From the NCBI GenBank assembly GCA_025526995.1, contig JAHLKG010000021.1, forward strand, positions 186,001 through 250,000: DNA of 64,000 bases. Direction: 5' to 3'. The notes beneath the pieces were generated by a model. It did no database searches. It had not been told where the DNA came from and saw only the letters and a list, made by a program, of their open reading frames with translations. The position numbers were made by a program, and so were the translations under genes. Of the stretch, positions 20,962 to 32,417 are shown one piece after another. The stretch is from Powellomyces hirtus. Its lineage: Eukaryota > Chytridiomycota > Chytridiomycetes > Spizellomycetales > Powellomycetaceae. The stretch's first letter is position 1, and each line of letters begins with the position of its first letter.

Positions 20962-21380
20962 ATGCCGGTGTGTGCCCGGCGGTGGTTACATGCGGGGAAG
21001 AACAGAAGTGTGTCATTGGCATACGAGCTCCACAAGCCGACCGTGAGCAAGCGTCGTGTCCCGCCCATACTCATTCTCCACGGACTTTTGGGTTCCGCAC
21101 GTAACTGGAGGCATCTTGCGAAGCGCTTTGCGAACGGCGCCGGAACCACAGTCTATGCACTGGTAGGAGATTACCTTGATGGAGCACGCTTGTAGCGTGC
21201 TCCAAGCTCACGGCAACATGCTGGATGCGGGGTCGGTGGGTTGTTTTGCAGGATTTGCGCAACCATGGCTCGAGTCCCCACAGCGACGTGCATTCGATAC
21301 CAGCGATGGCGGGTGACGTCGTAGAGTTCAGTGGCCGACGGTCGTTTCACACCACCCAAACGCTCCTGTTTCTTCAGTGA
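20962..21380 (+). pseudogene. Truncated ABHD11-like alpha/beta hydrolase
   Basis: Two exons (20962-21162 and 21252-21380) read 109 residues. Exon 1 has PPILILHGLLGSARNWRHLA, the HG oxyanion motif region of ABHD11-type hydrolases, and exon 2 continues with DLRNHGSSPHSDVHSIPAMA and GDVVEF, a close fit to the family. The frame then leaves the family and stops at 21378. The nucleophile elbow (GHSMGG), the acid and the His are absent, and I could not find them downstream on either strand up to 22248. An intact protein would be about 270-310 residues. The simplest reading is a gene cut short by deletion or rearrangement, although correct splicing of the two remaining exons suggests recent loss. A short expressed product cannot be excluded. 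Confidence 0.6.
21180..21204. repeat. Perfect 10-bp inverted repeat hairpin
   Basis: TGGAGCACGC is followed by the 5-base loop TTGTA and its exact reverse complement GCGTGCTCCA. The hairpin lies inside the intron (21163-21251) of the truncated hydrolase. Confidence 0.8.
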
Positions 21381-22247
21381 GATATGAGCGCATTCGCCAT
21401 CCAAATGAAACATGTCTGTACATAAGCAGCAGTAGAAGCAAGCGAAATCAAGCTATCGCATAGTAAAACCCTTGCTCGAAAAGCGCGGGAGGGATGCAGG
21501 TAGCGAGACGCGTTCCAAAATGTCATTCGTGCCGCAGCCGCACCCACACAATTGCGCAGCACCTAACAGGAACGCCTCTCTGTCTTTCCGGCCGCAACAA
21601 GAATCCTTTGTACTTTCTTTTATTTATCCAACCCCGACAGGCCGTGGAAAGACAACTTCTCGCGGATCGATAATCATCGCGGACTCCTGTTACTGCTTTA
21701 CCTTGGTTGCAAAGCCTCAGAGGAAATCGAATTTGCGATGGTCGTGGCTGCAGACCCGTCAGTGCTGAGAGGTGCGGAATCCTGCAACATAGCTATGAAC
21801 GACTCTTGATAAGCAGCAATTAACCTTTCCTCTTTAACTATGATTATCGATGTAGGCGTGCCAGAGTTCTTTGAGAGTGATACTGGGGAATGTCTTACTG
21901 CACGAACAGAATCTTTGGGTATGACATAGTGGGACGACACGGACAAAGAGTCTTGTATTCTGAATTTGCTGGGTCGCCCTTTTGCAGCCACATTCCGTGA
22001 GCTGGGACCTCCGGATCTGTGCCATATCATTAAGACCAACCCCAAGACCCAAGTGAAAGATGTACGTTGGTGATCTTCAAGATGAAGGAATGCCATGGGT
22101 TGGCGCAAAGTCTGTTGCGGTCTAATTGGGGAGACGCGTCATTATGAGTGCCGTATGGTGGGAGGAAACGCAGCCGCATGTTGCGCGCGGTGCAACATGC
22201 TTTCTTGGCGCATATGTTGATTTGTCGTTGGACGTGTGCTCACTGCC
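21381..22247. other. Spacer upstream of the ChAPs gene
   Basis: About 870 bases. A minus-strand frame at 21698-22108 (136 codons, no ATG at its head) ends here, and plus-strand frames look random. It covers the site where the rest of the truncated hydrolase would be expected. I see no supported gene. Confidence 0.35.
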
Positions 22248-25200
22248 ATGCTTGGTGCTACCCAGATTGGATCTTACCACTATGTTCTCGGCACGGATGC
22301 AAGGTTCGTTCGTATTGCTAAGGCGTGATGTCGATGCCAGCGAGATGCTTATTTCTTCTTCTCTAGCTCATCAGCGACACTGGCCGCGTATCTCAACTCC
22401 CTCACATACTCAATGGTAAACGCCGAATGAGAGCTCGACAGATTTTGCGGTAGCTAACGCTGCCCTGGCGCGATAGGGGACCGTCGGTGGGAAGCCAAAT
22501 CCCTGGAAGCTACGGTCCGGTACCTACTGCTGTTATAATGCCTTTTCACGCGTGGACATACGCGTGGAGGTCAGGATTCCAGGAGGTGTTGACGCGTACG
22601 CGGTGGACATCCGAGGCGACCGGTAAAAACAGATTGGACCTTCTGATTTGTTACTATCAAGATTGCTGACTCGCATCTCATGTATGCAGACATCCCATCG
22701 ACAGTGGTGCTATGTGGCAAGAGAGTCATGTTTCTGCCGTTCTACGCTCAATTTTGGATGACAACGACGAGCCGGATGGCAACGATGGCGAGCCACTGCT
22801 GGGGCTACGAAAGTTTGACCCGTTACCAACATTAGCGGCAGAAAAGAGGTTTCTTGAAGCTGCTCAAGGGGAGTTCTGGAAAGGTATATAACTCGCGAAG
22901 AAGACGTTGATCGCATAATGGGACTCTTATAGTTGGTACAGGATGGCAGCTTGGCACAGAACCCGAGGTTCAAAACGCAACATTTTGCAGCAATCATCTC
23001 ACCAATGGCATCATCAAATACTTTGGAGACGCTGGTCGGATCGGGGAGGCAGCCAAGTTCTTCCAAGCTCTATACGAAAAGGACGCGGAAGTCGGTGCTG
23101 TTCTGGCGCGCGTTCATCTCGACACAGGTACCTTGAATGTTTCACACTATGTACAAGCGTACAATAGACCACTCACCATCATGTGCTTGATCTCTCAGAC
23201 GAGGAGATCAAAGCTGTGGAAGTGTTGTATCAAGCTCTTAAGCGAATCCCCTCGTCGCATGGTTTGCTCCTTGTGCAGATTGACTTCTTGAAAAACAAGG
23301 TAAGGCAAGGTCTCCTTACAACAACGTTTGCAGATGTCTCACGTCTCGGTTTGCCTTCGAAACAGAAAAAACTGGACATGGCTTTGAAACTTGCCAAGTT
23401 GGCCGTCACATATGCACCTACGGAATTCACAACCTGGCACAAACTCACAGAAGTTTACATTGAAATGGGAGACTTCGAGTCAGTAAGTACTTGTCCGCCA
23501 AAAGTAGGGTGATAGAAACATGCTCACCTCATTTGATGCTACTTCGCATAGGCGCTACTATCCCTGAATGCGTGCCCGATGTTTGCCTACTGCGAAAAAG
23601 ACGCCCACCGCATGCCGGCTCCCGCCAGAACTCATTTGCCACTGAAACCAGATCCGTCGACCTTGAAACCGGATGAAAAAGAGGATCCCAGAAAAGTACC
23701 GGTTGGAAATGGAACCATCAACGACGAGAACGACCCTCGCGAGGATGAGGTGCGAACGTGAATGGGAAAAAGGGCCTTGGGTCATTTGCTGTTCCTTATC
23801 CCTTTACCGACAGGTCCATCCCGAACTGAAAAGACTTTCATACTTGTCGCTGAGGGGCACCTTTAGCAAAGCGTACTCTCTCCTCGTCAAGATCGCGTCT
23901 AAAGTCGGATGGGACGAGCTGCTGAGACATCGGTCGAGCGTGTTCGTCATGGAAGAAGAGTACCGGATACATCGCGCTCTGGTCGAGGAGAGCGACAAGA
24001 ACCAGGAGCTCGAGACTCTCGAGCAGAAGAACGCCGCGACCACAGCCACCCGGCCTACCGAAATACCGGATGGTAGTGACGAAGAACAGGAACCCACGCG
24101 AGAGGAAAAGCCAGAAACGGATGATAAGGGCAAGGATGCGGCGGACGATGTCGGCAGCGCGGGAATGGAAGCGATCAGTCTGGACGACGACTTGTCTGCA
24201 GTGTCCAAACCTGAAAAAGCGAGCGATAAGCCCACATCCCCGACATCGCCGACCGCAGAGAAAAAGGGCCGCTTGAGCATTGATGAACTAATGCGCAAAA
24301 CGGGAGCGGAGCAGGGGGTCGAGGCCAATGGCAGCGAAGAGACACAAGCGCCCGTAAGTGGCACAACCTGATCTACATAGGCAGGATGATGATGTCGTCG
24401 CACAGCAGGAGTAGTGATTTGACTTTTGTGGCATTTTAGAACCCGCGGGGACCAAGGCGAAGCGTGTCCTTCAGTTTCAAAAACAAGCGACTGTGCGATA
24501 AATGGCTGGACAACCAGTTCATGATTCTGTACCAGGACATTCGGCTGTACTCTCTGCTCAAACAGGTACGACAGGCAAATCTTCTACACTTCGGTCTATT
24601 CTACGGTTTCTCGCTCTATGTGCAATTCTAATGTTCCGGCGTTCTCTCAGGAAATTGCGCAGTACAAAAACCAAGCTGGCGCAGCTCCGAATGTCCTGAT
24701 GTATCGTAAGACAGGCGCAGAGTGGGAGGTGTACGGTGAATTGGCGGAACGCCTAGACCATCCGGTAGGCCTTTTGTCGTTCGTATCTGATTTTTCTGGT
24801 CGTTCTCACATGGTCATCTCATCTGTCAGGATGATGCCAAAGAAGCCTACAAGTTATGCCTCAGCCAAAAGTTCTCCATGAAATCATGGCTGAAGTTGCT
24901 GGAGATGTCGGCCAACGAAGGAAACATTTCCGAAACGCTGAAAGCTGTCGCGAAGCTGGTCGCCGTGTTGGACCGCGCATTTGTGGAGACAACGGTTCGT
25001 AGACGTTTGTTATGATGTTTCCGGTCATTCGCCTCGGCCTAACGCGTTTGTCCTCCCTATCTATCTTGGCAGTATCCGGGACCCATTGCGCGAAACTTGT
25101 TCAAGATCATTCGGCGGCATGGACTGGCTAAGGTTCAGAACGCATTGATATCGATGAATCTTCCACAGCATGAGTACCGTCTAATCACGTAAGTTCAACG

Positions 25201-25304
25201 TCGCACTAGATGCAAGGTCCTTCGTCACTGACTGGTTTCTCTTTTTGCATAGTCGGTACTTTGAGTACGCTGAGCTGTTTAGCGTGGTCGGCTCGAAATG
25301 GTGA
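22248..25304 (+). CDS. ChAPs family exomer subunit (Bch1/Bud7/Chs6-like)
   Basis: Fourteen exons (22248-22303, 22367-22415, 22477-22622, 22690-22883, 22933-23127, 23199-23299, 23366-23482, 23552-23749, 23814-24353, 24440-24565, 24651-24764, 24830-24994, 25073-25188, 25253-25304) give 722 residues. ChAPs proteins bind Arf1 and Chs5 at the trans-Golgi and sort chitin synthase III and other cargo. Marks are GSYHYVLGTDASSSATLAAY, SGTYCCYNAFSRVDIRVEVR with IPGGVDAY, TPR-like repeats (LAKLAVTYAPTEFTTWHKLT), NACPMFAYCEKD and the C-terminal end RYFEYAELFSVVGSKW, which is conserved in the family. An acidic insert of about 130 residues (roughly 400-530) interrupts the repeats. The start is secure: an in-frame TGA lies 33 bases upstream with no AG acceptor between. 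With 14 exons it is the most intron-rich gene here. Confidence 0.93.
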
Positions 25305-25368
25305 TGGTCCTTTGTGTCGCATATAGAATGCCCAACTGGCACGCAGTGTGTGCACCTGCCTTGCTCAT

Positions 25369-26157
25369 TCATGTGTTGAGCAGCTCTTCCTGGGTGAACG
25401 GCGCCGTGTCATTTATGCAGTGTCGGTACACCTCCTCCACAACCTCTTTCGCGTGTTCTGGCCCGCGACACTGCGGGTTGTGTTCAATAGAAATCGCAGC
25501 TCGTCGTTTTACGCAGCGCTCAAACATTTTCACCACATTCCCCAAATTCCCGCGTATCACCTCCCGCTCGAACCGGCAGTCGCCGCTCAAACTGGCAGCC
25601 CGGATCTCTGTGCACGCGTGGTGACGCATATTGTCGTATTTGATGTCTGCCGTGCAGTAGTCGTATGCGTGCACGAGCTCGTGAGTCAAGGACCGTTCCA
25701 AATGCTCTTTGGCGGTCATGTGGTTGGCGCATATTTGAATTCCGACGGACGGAATGAATCCGCCGAGAACTGTAGGCGTGCATGTGATGAAGCTGATGTG
25801 GCGGGTAGGGTTCAGTGCACAATTGTTTTCTGCAAGGCCAGATAGTAGTTTGCGGATACGCGGACCTGCAATTAAAGACACAATAAGGAAATGACCAAGA
25901 CGCCCACCATCGGCCACAGAAAGCGCCGGAAGGCCAAGTCTCTGTGTAGTTTGACCTCAGCGCAACGTACTTGTCTGCAACAGCTGGTCACGCCATTCCT
26001 CGCACCGCCAGCGGGCGAACGACTCCTCGGGTAAGGATTTACTGGTGACGAGAGATTTCACTGCATCACCTGCGGACTGCTGGCTGTCGGAAGCACTAGG
26101 GTCAAACTTTGATGTGCTCCCTGTGTTCTGGAACACAGAGCGTTCCGGCGTGACCAT
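25369..26157 (-). CDS. ATP23: Mitochondrial inner membrane protease ATP23 (M76)
   Basis: Exons 26157-25971 and 25865-25369 give 227 residues, the same length as the yeast protein. Atp23 is a zinc metalloprotease of the intermembrane space that matures Atp6 and helps assemble the F0 sector of ATP synthase. The zinc motif HELVH is at about 124-128 in LTHELVHAYDYC, and RHHACTEIRAASLSGDC follows, another family block. The paired Cys (RCEEWRD, NNC, ITC, QIC) fit its oxidative folding in the intermembrane space. The splice join restores EEWRDQLLQTSPRIRKLLSG, as in relatives. The ATG at 26157 gives a short Ser-rich leader. The 3' end lies 64 bases from the end of the ChAPs gene, and the two genes converge. 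Confidence 0.94.
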
Positions 26158-26284
26158 CAGTGGACATAAAACAAGACGAACGACGATTCTGTCAATACAC
26201 GAAACAGTCAAAGTGAAATACCGGAGGTATGACTCTACAAATTTTCCATGGTTATGTTGTATAAGCATGGGATGCTGTGCATCT

Positions 26285-26357
26285 GGGGAATTAGCTCAAG
26301 TGGTAGAGCGCCCGCTTAGCATGCGGGAGGCACGGGGATCAATGCCCCGATTCTCCA
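26285..26357 (+). tRNA. tRNA-Ala (AGC)
   Basis: Cloverleaf of 73 bases: acceptor GGGGAAT with ATTCTCC, anticodon arm CCCGC-TTAGCAT-GCGGG (anticodon AGC, read as IGC), T arm CGGGG-ATCAATG-CCCCG, discriminator A. No intron. A T5 run just after the gene is a Pol III terminator. It lies 127 bases upstream of the ATP23 start, on the other strand. Confidence 0.96.
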
Positions 26358-27494
26358 TTCTTTTTCTCCATTTGCAGTTATCGTAGCGTCACACAATGCA
26401 AACAGTGCAAGTATCACATTGTGAAAAGTATGTCTTATTTGTGTGAAGAACCGTTGTTTCGATCATGGAACAGCCTTAGCAGCTTGTCTTTTTTCGTAGA
26501 GCACTATATTGTGCCGGCGAGAAGAGATTCCTTTGGAGTTGCTTCCAAGGGATCTGCTCGGTCTTTTCCCTTTCAATTCTCGTCTTCTCCCTTTCACTTT
26601 CAATTATCTGCCTGGCCTTCTCCCTTTCAGTTGTTTCCCTTTCGCTTTCCTGAACCATCGGACAGATTAATGGACTGGTGATCGAGCACGGTGGCCTCAC
26701 AAGCGATGTACAGCAATTGGATCTGCTGATGTTCCATTTTATCCGTGCCGGACTGTCCAAGCGGATGGCTTGCCAACATGATGGCAGCTCTGCGGCCGCC
26801 AGTGGAAAGGCACCGAATGTCTCAGCAGAGGGCGAGGACGAGCACACAATCAAGGCATGGTCCTCGCCCGCCCCCTGCAGAGACCTCGTGTTGTTTGTCA
26901 GATAACATCCGCGAGGAAATTTTCGATCATTCCATGATGATTATAGTGTGAAGTTGAAAGAACGCTTCTACAAACTTAAGAAGGCCTTAATACACTCTTT
27001 CCACCTGACGGTCCATGCCGAGCTTAGACAGGAATAAAGCATTTCTACGAGCGTTCTCAATAGCTCTCGTCAACGGTTTTAAACAAAGTGAGCAACCTCG
27101 ACAGGTGGAACTTTCTGAAGGACTCGGACGCCACGAACGCGAAACTCGGAGATAAAAGAAAGGGGCTCCGGTGATCCGAAGTCAGTCACACAAGCCGCCC
27201 GCCCCATCCCGTTTTAAAAATATCTGCGGCCCGAGTTCAAGGAAAAATACTCTTTTTGTCATTACGGCAACGAAGCAACTGAACTAGCCCATCAAGACTG
27301 GGAGGCCACGAACTAGACTAAGCGGAACTGAAGCCACGGGCCATATCCTCACAGATCTTTTCTGTTTCTCAACGAATAGCGACTGGCCCGTCCCATTCAA
27401 TTCAGAATTGCCTTTGCCACTGTGCCTTGGCGTCTTGTACAACCACCAGTGAAACCCGTCTCGCTTTTCCCACAGAGGAGCGATCGAAGAGACA
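26358..27494. other. Spacer with CCCTTTC repeats
   Basis: About 1.1 kb between the tRNA and the DUF5672 gene. Around 26566-26645 a pyrimidine-rich stretch repeats CCCTTTC four times, which on the minus strand reads as a Glu/Arg/Lys-rich frame. I do not take that frame as a gene. Nothing else is recognised. Confidence 0.4.
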
Positions 27495-28394
27495 ATGCTG
27501 AGAAAAGTTCTTGACGGTGCAGCTTCAGGCAATCGGATTTTGAGCAAGCGGACGCAGCGCATCCTTGCCATTTGCCTTCTGTTTGTGCTGGTGGTAGGAC
27601 TCCTGTCCACGTCCGTCGAATATAATGGAACTTCCGGAGTCCGCTTCTCGTCGCCACTCAACGGAGGAGCAGTCAAAACGGTCGGCGTGTTCGTCGAAGG
27701 CCGGGCCCTGCAGAACATGGTGCCGATAATTCTGTACTTTGCCGGATACCTCGGCCCATCATGGCCAATCCACGTCTTCCACAGCCAGGACAATGCTCAT
27801 TTGCTCAAGGCATCGGGCGCCATAGGAGTACACGTCAAGCGAGGAACCATTGTCCTACACGAGATGGACACTCCCAAGATCAATTTCAAGAACCACGAGG
27901 CTGTTTCCGAGTTCCTGACGGACCCGTGGATATGGGAGACACTCGTGCCGGCCACCCACGCTCTCCTCTTCCAGGCCGACAGCATCCTGTGTAGCAACTC
28001 CAACTTGCGACCAGAAGATTTTCTTCAATACGCTTTCATCGGTGCACCTATCGCCCCCGTGCACGGTGTCGGTTATAATGGAGGCTTGTCGCTTCGCCAC
28101 ATTCCTACCGTACTGCGAACCATCAAACAGTTCAACTTTAGGGACGCGCCATTGCCAGAAGACCAGTGGTTTGCTACATACATCCCCAAGCTCACAAACC
28201 CCCCGGCACCACCGCTTCCGACGATCGAAGAAGCAAAATACTTTTCCAGCGAGACCATCTGGGTAGAGAAGGCCATGGGCTATCACCAGGCAAAGCGATG
28301 GAATCCAGACAAAATGCCGTTGATTTTGGATTGGTGTCCCGAAATCACGCTCGCAGAAGAGGGGCTTCTCTGGAAGTTGGCCGAGAAACATTAA
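27495..28394 (+). CDS. DUF5672 family type II membrane protein
   Basis: A single exon of 299 residues. After a basic cytosolic start, RILAICLLFVLVVGLLSTS (about 22-40) is a signal anchor, so the rest faces the Golgi lumen or outside. The domain has ALLFQADSILCSNSN, FIGAPIAPVHG and GYNGGLSLRHIPTV, the marks of DUF5672, a family of fungi and protists with a fold like glycosyltransferases. The QADS-like motif may stand in for the metal-binding DxD. The activity is unknown; sugar transfer is an inference. No intron is seen. Downstream AATAAA occurs near 28707 as a possible polyadenylation signal. Confidence 0.85.
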   Translation: MLRKVLDGAASGNRILSKRTQRILAICLLFVLVVGLLSTSVEYNGTSGVRFSSPLNGGAVKTVGVFVEGRALQNMVPIILYFAGYLGPSWPIHVFHSQDNAHLLKASGAIGVHVKRGTIVLHEMDTPKINFKNHEAVSEFLTDPWIWETLVPATHALLFQADSILCSNSNLRPEDFLQYAFIGAPIAPVHGVGYNGGLSLRHIPTVLRTIKQFNFRDAPLPEDQWFATYIPKLTNPPAPPLPTIEEAKYFSSETIWVEKAMGYHQAKRWNPDKMPLILDWCPEITLAEEGLLWKLAEKH

Positions 28395-29155
28395 TGGACG
28401 CCGATCAGTATCATTATGTAGCATGCTGGCGCGCCCACTGGACCTCTGGTAGATTGAAGAGGCTTGGGTACTTTGCAAAAGAGACTGACTACCTACAAGT
28501 CTGAATTGCCAAACCTCGACAAGCACCGTGCCACCTTTGCGGACACCACTGGACCTTATCACATCATAGCGTGCTGGTTGCTGAGATTGTCAGATGTTTG
28601 GTGGGGAGGACATAGTGTTGACACTTCCCCCTCATCGTACAGCTTTCCTAACTCCTCATTTATAGTAGAAGCCGTATGGCTAACCTTTTTATCTCGAATA
28701 ATCGAATAAAGAATATGTATATACTTGTTTACACGCCAATCAAGAACGAGTAACGTTCTTCGTCATTTGAGTGGGCAAGATTTACTGCGCAGTAGTTACT
28801 GAGCCTTGATCCAGAGATCGATGCCCAAATGTCCTACCAAGTCTCGACTCAAACCTGTAACTACCATAACTACCATGTCTTGAAGTTTGCTCTGCCCCAG
28901 ATCGTCAGTGTGTAGTGTCTTGCAGTGACGGAATGTGAGGGAATCGCCACGTTTGGGAATGATGTCCGAATAGCAGACGCGTCTGTCCGATGTCCCCAAA
29001 GTCGCGTCAGTGGCAAACTGTCAGTGACATTTCACACTTGCCTTCCCCTGTCACACCTCCCCAAAAAATCGACAGCACCATTACGCCATCGCCATCATCT
29101 GCCCAGAAGAAACCAGAGAGTATCATTTCTAGTTTTTGGTCAGAGTGAGAGCGTG
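28395..29155. other. Intergenic spacer
   Basis: About 760 bases between two plus-strand genes. It holds the 3' end of the DUF5672 gene and the promoter of the next gene. No feature recognised. Confidence 0.35.
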
Positions 29156-30590
29156 ATGAACTCTCTACTGCCGGTTGCATCGGCGGCAGAGAAGGTGGGT
29201 GGGCCGGCAGGCTCCATGATACCGAACCCGACCTGGACACATCACCACATGAGGCGAAGCATGCCCGCTACCCCTTCTCAAGTCGAAGAAGGTATGTATC
29301 CCGCTCAGCGCTGCCATTTAGTTATTGTATCCAGTCTTGACTTCTTTGTGGTTTTTGCTCCTTGTGCAGTCTACGCAAAAATCACACCGACGCGTCTCCG
29401 CCAACCTCCCGTCCGCACCCCGATATCTATCGAGAAGCAACACGTCCCGTCCCCTCTGCATAATAACGCGGCCACAGAAGCAGATGACAACAAGAGTCCA
29501 TTGGAGAATCGACCACCGTGGAATGCAGATTTCCACGTCAACCGGAAAGATTTTAGCAAACCGAAGTTGACACCTCGCGTGGACCCCTTGAGTCCGAGCG
29601 CTAGCAAGCTGCCGCAGCCAGCTGGAATGGCACGGTATGTGTGGGGCGGAAGGTGGCGCGAGGAAGCAAGCGTCGTGCTGTATTGGGTTGCTAAAAACAT
29701 GTTGGCTGTCGCTTTTCAGGGCAGTCGCAGTCCATCAACTGATGGAGGCGGATCATCATATGTTGAGGTCACGCTCATTGACGAATATGAGGGCAAGCCT
29801 CGGGGAATATCGTAAGTCTCTTACCTCTTATAAGCCCCCGCGAGTACGACGTGGCCTTTACGCGAACCGTCAATCTCATTCACAAAAACACAGAAACATC
29901 CACACCACAGAGGACAAGCGAACCATACTCGCCCCGGCACACCCCTCAAAACAACGCGCTGCCCCCGCCAACACAAAAACCAGCCGAACCGAGTAGCGAC
30001 AACCAGACGCAAGTCCTGATGTCAGAGTTGAATGCGGCGAAAGAGCAAGTCAAGGAACTGGAATCCCGACTGGCAGCCGAAACCAAGAAGCGGACCGATA
30101 TGGAAGCCGAGTACATAAAGAGCGAAGCAGAGATTCTAAAAGCGTGGGAAACGGAGTTTGAGCAACGGTGCGGGACTTTAATTCATCTCCGTAGCTGTGT
30201 TTGCACTGAAGGGGTCGCTGTACTCATGTTTATGACTTCATAGGAGAAAACTAGCGAAGGAACTCGAAAGCTCGCAGATCCTCTATACCGAGGTGAACGA
30301 CTCCATTGTTGAAATAAGCGCCGAGCTCGAGACGATCCGAGGGGATTTGAAGATTTTCGAGTCGGTTTGTACACTACATTCTCGCTCACTGCCTTGTGTC
30401 TGTCTACATTATTCTCACAACTCTACCAATGCTCCATTCGTAGGTATTAACTCCAGAGCAACGGGAAGAGATCTCCCTCGAACTGGCCAAACGCAACATC
30501 CTCATTGGCCGCGAGCCGGTCGAGAACGGGGACAGCGACGAGATTGATAATCTTAGCAGACGCCTTGAGGGTCTTGAGAACAGACTGTGA
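29156..30590 (+). CDS. Coiled-coil protein of unknown function
   Basis: Six exons (29156-29291, 29370-29634, 29720-29811, 29894-30167, 30244-30364, 30444-30590) give 344 residues with all joins in frame. I do not recognise the family. The first 190 residues are Pro/Ser/Thr-rich and look disordered (ITPTRLRQPPVRTPI, RTSEPYSPRHTPQNN). The last 150 are a coiled coil, starting at MSELNAAKEQVKELESRLAA and ending LSRRLEGLENRL. There is no membrane segment or catalytic motif. The shape fits a cytoskeletal or scaffold protein, but that is only shape. The consistent splice phases of six exons are the main evidence for the gene. Confidence 0.75.
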
Positions 30591-30780
30591 AAGTTTTTGG
30601 CTCCATGTAGGACTATGATCACCTATAGTCGATGCCATGTGTGGATGCCGTGCATGTTTTGAAAAAGTGTTGGGGTAATCGGGTTACTGTAGTGTATGTA
30701 CAAAAGTTCTCCGAACAATGCTATATATGTATTACGTGTGATGGAGCATCATGAGCAGCAGAACTATGTTACGCGGGAAT

Positions 30781-32417
30781 CTACGGCGCTAAATTTCTAT
30801 TCAGGAACCCCACCGAGAACCCTTTCATCTGCTGTTGCCCACGCGGCAAATGCACGGTGCTAGCTCTCAAGCTCTGCAAGACTTCGTCGCACAACGTTGG
30901 ATGCAGCGTGATGTGCTCGACTTGTGGGTCGTTCATCCACGAAGTGCAGAATGTGTCCGCTACCGGCGTTCGAGACTTGCAATCTGAGTAGAGCACTTTG
31001 ATTGCAGGTGTGAGTGATGAGGGCTTACTGTCGGGTGCTAGTGGCGGTGTGGAGGGGTTGGCTATGGTGCTTCGCATGAGAATGTTCCAGTTCAGAACCC
31101 ATAACTGACAGCGCGAGGTTGATGATCCAATTCGACAGTGAATGTGCTTAATGACATATGTAGCACTTACCAAAAAGGTTGGCCCCGCCGCGTCCTTCTC
31201 GCAGATGGCAAACCGGTAGGCCGCATGGGCTTCCGTCGAATCCCCTAGTTCGTTCACAAAGTACGACACGAATGGGCGATATGGCAGCGGGTGGTGTGGA
31301 GAAGCGAGTGTTGTAAAGTCAACTCTGTACTTGTACAGCTTTATTCCGTGGACTTGCTTTCGGACCTGGTCCTGGGATGTCGGGATTTGGTCAAATTGGA
31401 AGTCGCCGATGGGTTCGTGGCAGTTTGTGCAGTGGGCGGGCGCGGTGCGACCCACTCGGAGGACACCCTGGATGAATGCAGAGGAAAGGTCAGAGACGCG
31501 GAGGAGATGGTTTATGAGAGATGGGTCACGCATCATGCACATTCGACCAGAATGGACAGTAGGATGGTGAGGATGGGACAAGGGGATGTACTCTGAGGTA
31601 GTAGATTTGTGCCCATATCTCGAAGCACAAAAGTATTTGTTCAGAGCTCAAAAATGATCAATTTTGGAAGATTGTATCGATAGGACAGTCTACAGAGCAA
31701 CGCCCCTCTTCTATGACTTCCTGGCGCACACACGGAAACCACACACGTGGGCACTCGTACAGAAAAAGATTCTGATTTACCAATATAGCACATTGCTTCA
31801 ATTTTCTCCCGCTTCCTTACCTTTGCCTTCTCTTCCAAGTCGACTTCCAGAGCCGTGAAGTCCACATCATCCGGATGCAGAACAATGTAACTGTTTCCAA
31901 CAAGCACCACCCCCGGTTGAGCAAGCACGACGCCTCCCTTCTGTCCTGGCATTTGCGAGTAATCTTCCTTGTGACAAGCCCAGCAGTCGGTCAGCTCGTG
32001 CCAGTACTCTGAAGGCAGGTCGACGACCTTGCGGAACCGGGACGTAGTCGCTGCAGCTCCTGGCGGCAGGACATCATGCTCACAAAAATGGCAACGAACA
32101 TGAAGAAGTACTTCAAGAGACGAGGCGTCGGAAGCCGCGTTGTTTGGTGGTTCTGGTAAATGGGCCTGGTGTCGCAGGGACACTTTGATGTCGAAGCCGT
32201 CCTTCCCCCGTCTTATCACGGCTGAGGACGGGTCAACCTCAAACGGCAATCCAAGCGTTTGTGGTGGCACATCGCTATGAGCAGGTATCGATATGTGGGC
32301 TTCAGTGATTGTCGGGTCTGGGAATCCGCCTGGAGTGACGATAGAGATGTTTAACGATCTGATCTTCGGCAAGATTTCCATGTACACGGAAGGAAAAGCC
32401 ATGGGTGAGGATAGCAT
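30781..32417 (-). CDS. UBE3D/Ipa1-like E3 ubiquitin ligase
   Basis: Exons 32417-31821, 31590-31171 and 31104-30781 give 446 residues. UBE3D (E3D, H10BH) and yeast Ipa1 bind ubiquitin-loaded E2 enzymes; Ipa1 is linked to mRNA 3'-end processing. The diagnostic block is VVDLPSEYWHELTDCWACHK (about residues 130-150), preceded by a Cys pair CHFCEHD. A further Cys pair CTNCHEPIGD precedes GIKLYKYRV, and LWVLNWNILMRSTI matches the C-terminal region. The second intron (66 bases) has no in-frame stop and is called from family spacing. The first intron (31591-31820) is long and its acceptor weak, so a short exon may be missed there. Confidence 0.8.

Noticed and set aside
21600..21672. P-loop-like PTPTGRGKTTS in a short plus-strand frame
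   Set aside because: No Walker B or other NTPase feature follows, the frame is short, and it overlaps another frame on the minus strand.
22540..22600. Three more ACGCGT words in a ChAPs exon
   Set aside because: They lie in conserved coding sequence (RVDIRVEVRIPGGVDAYAVD and just before), so codon choice explains them. They also warn that the word is not rare here.
26476..26853. Minus-strand Glu/Arg/Lys-rich frame of 125 codons
   Set aside because: It is produced by four CCCTTTC repeats in a pyrimidine-rich stretch and has no supported splice context.
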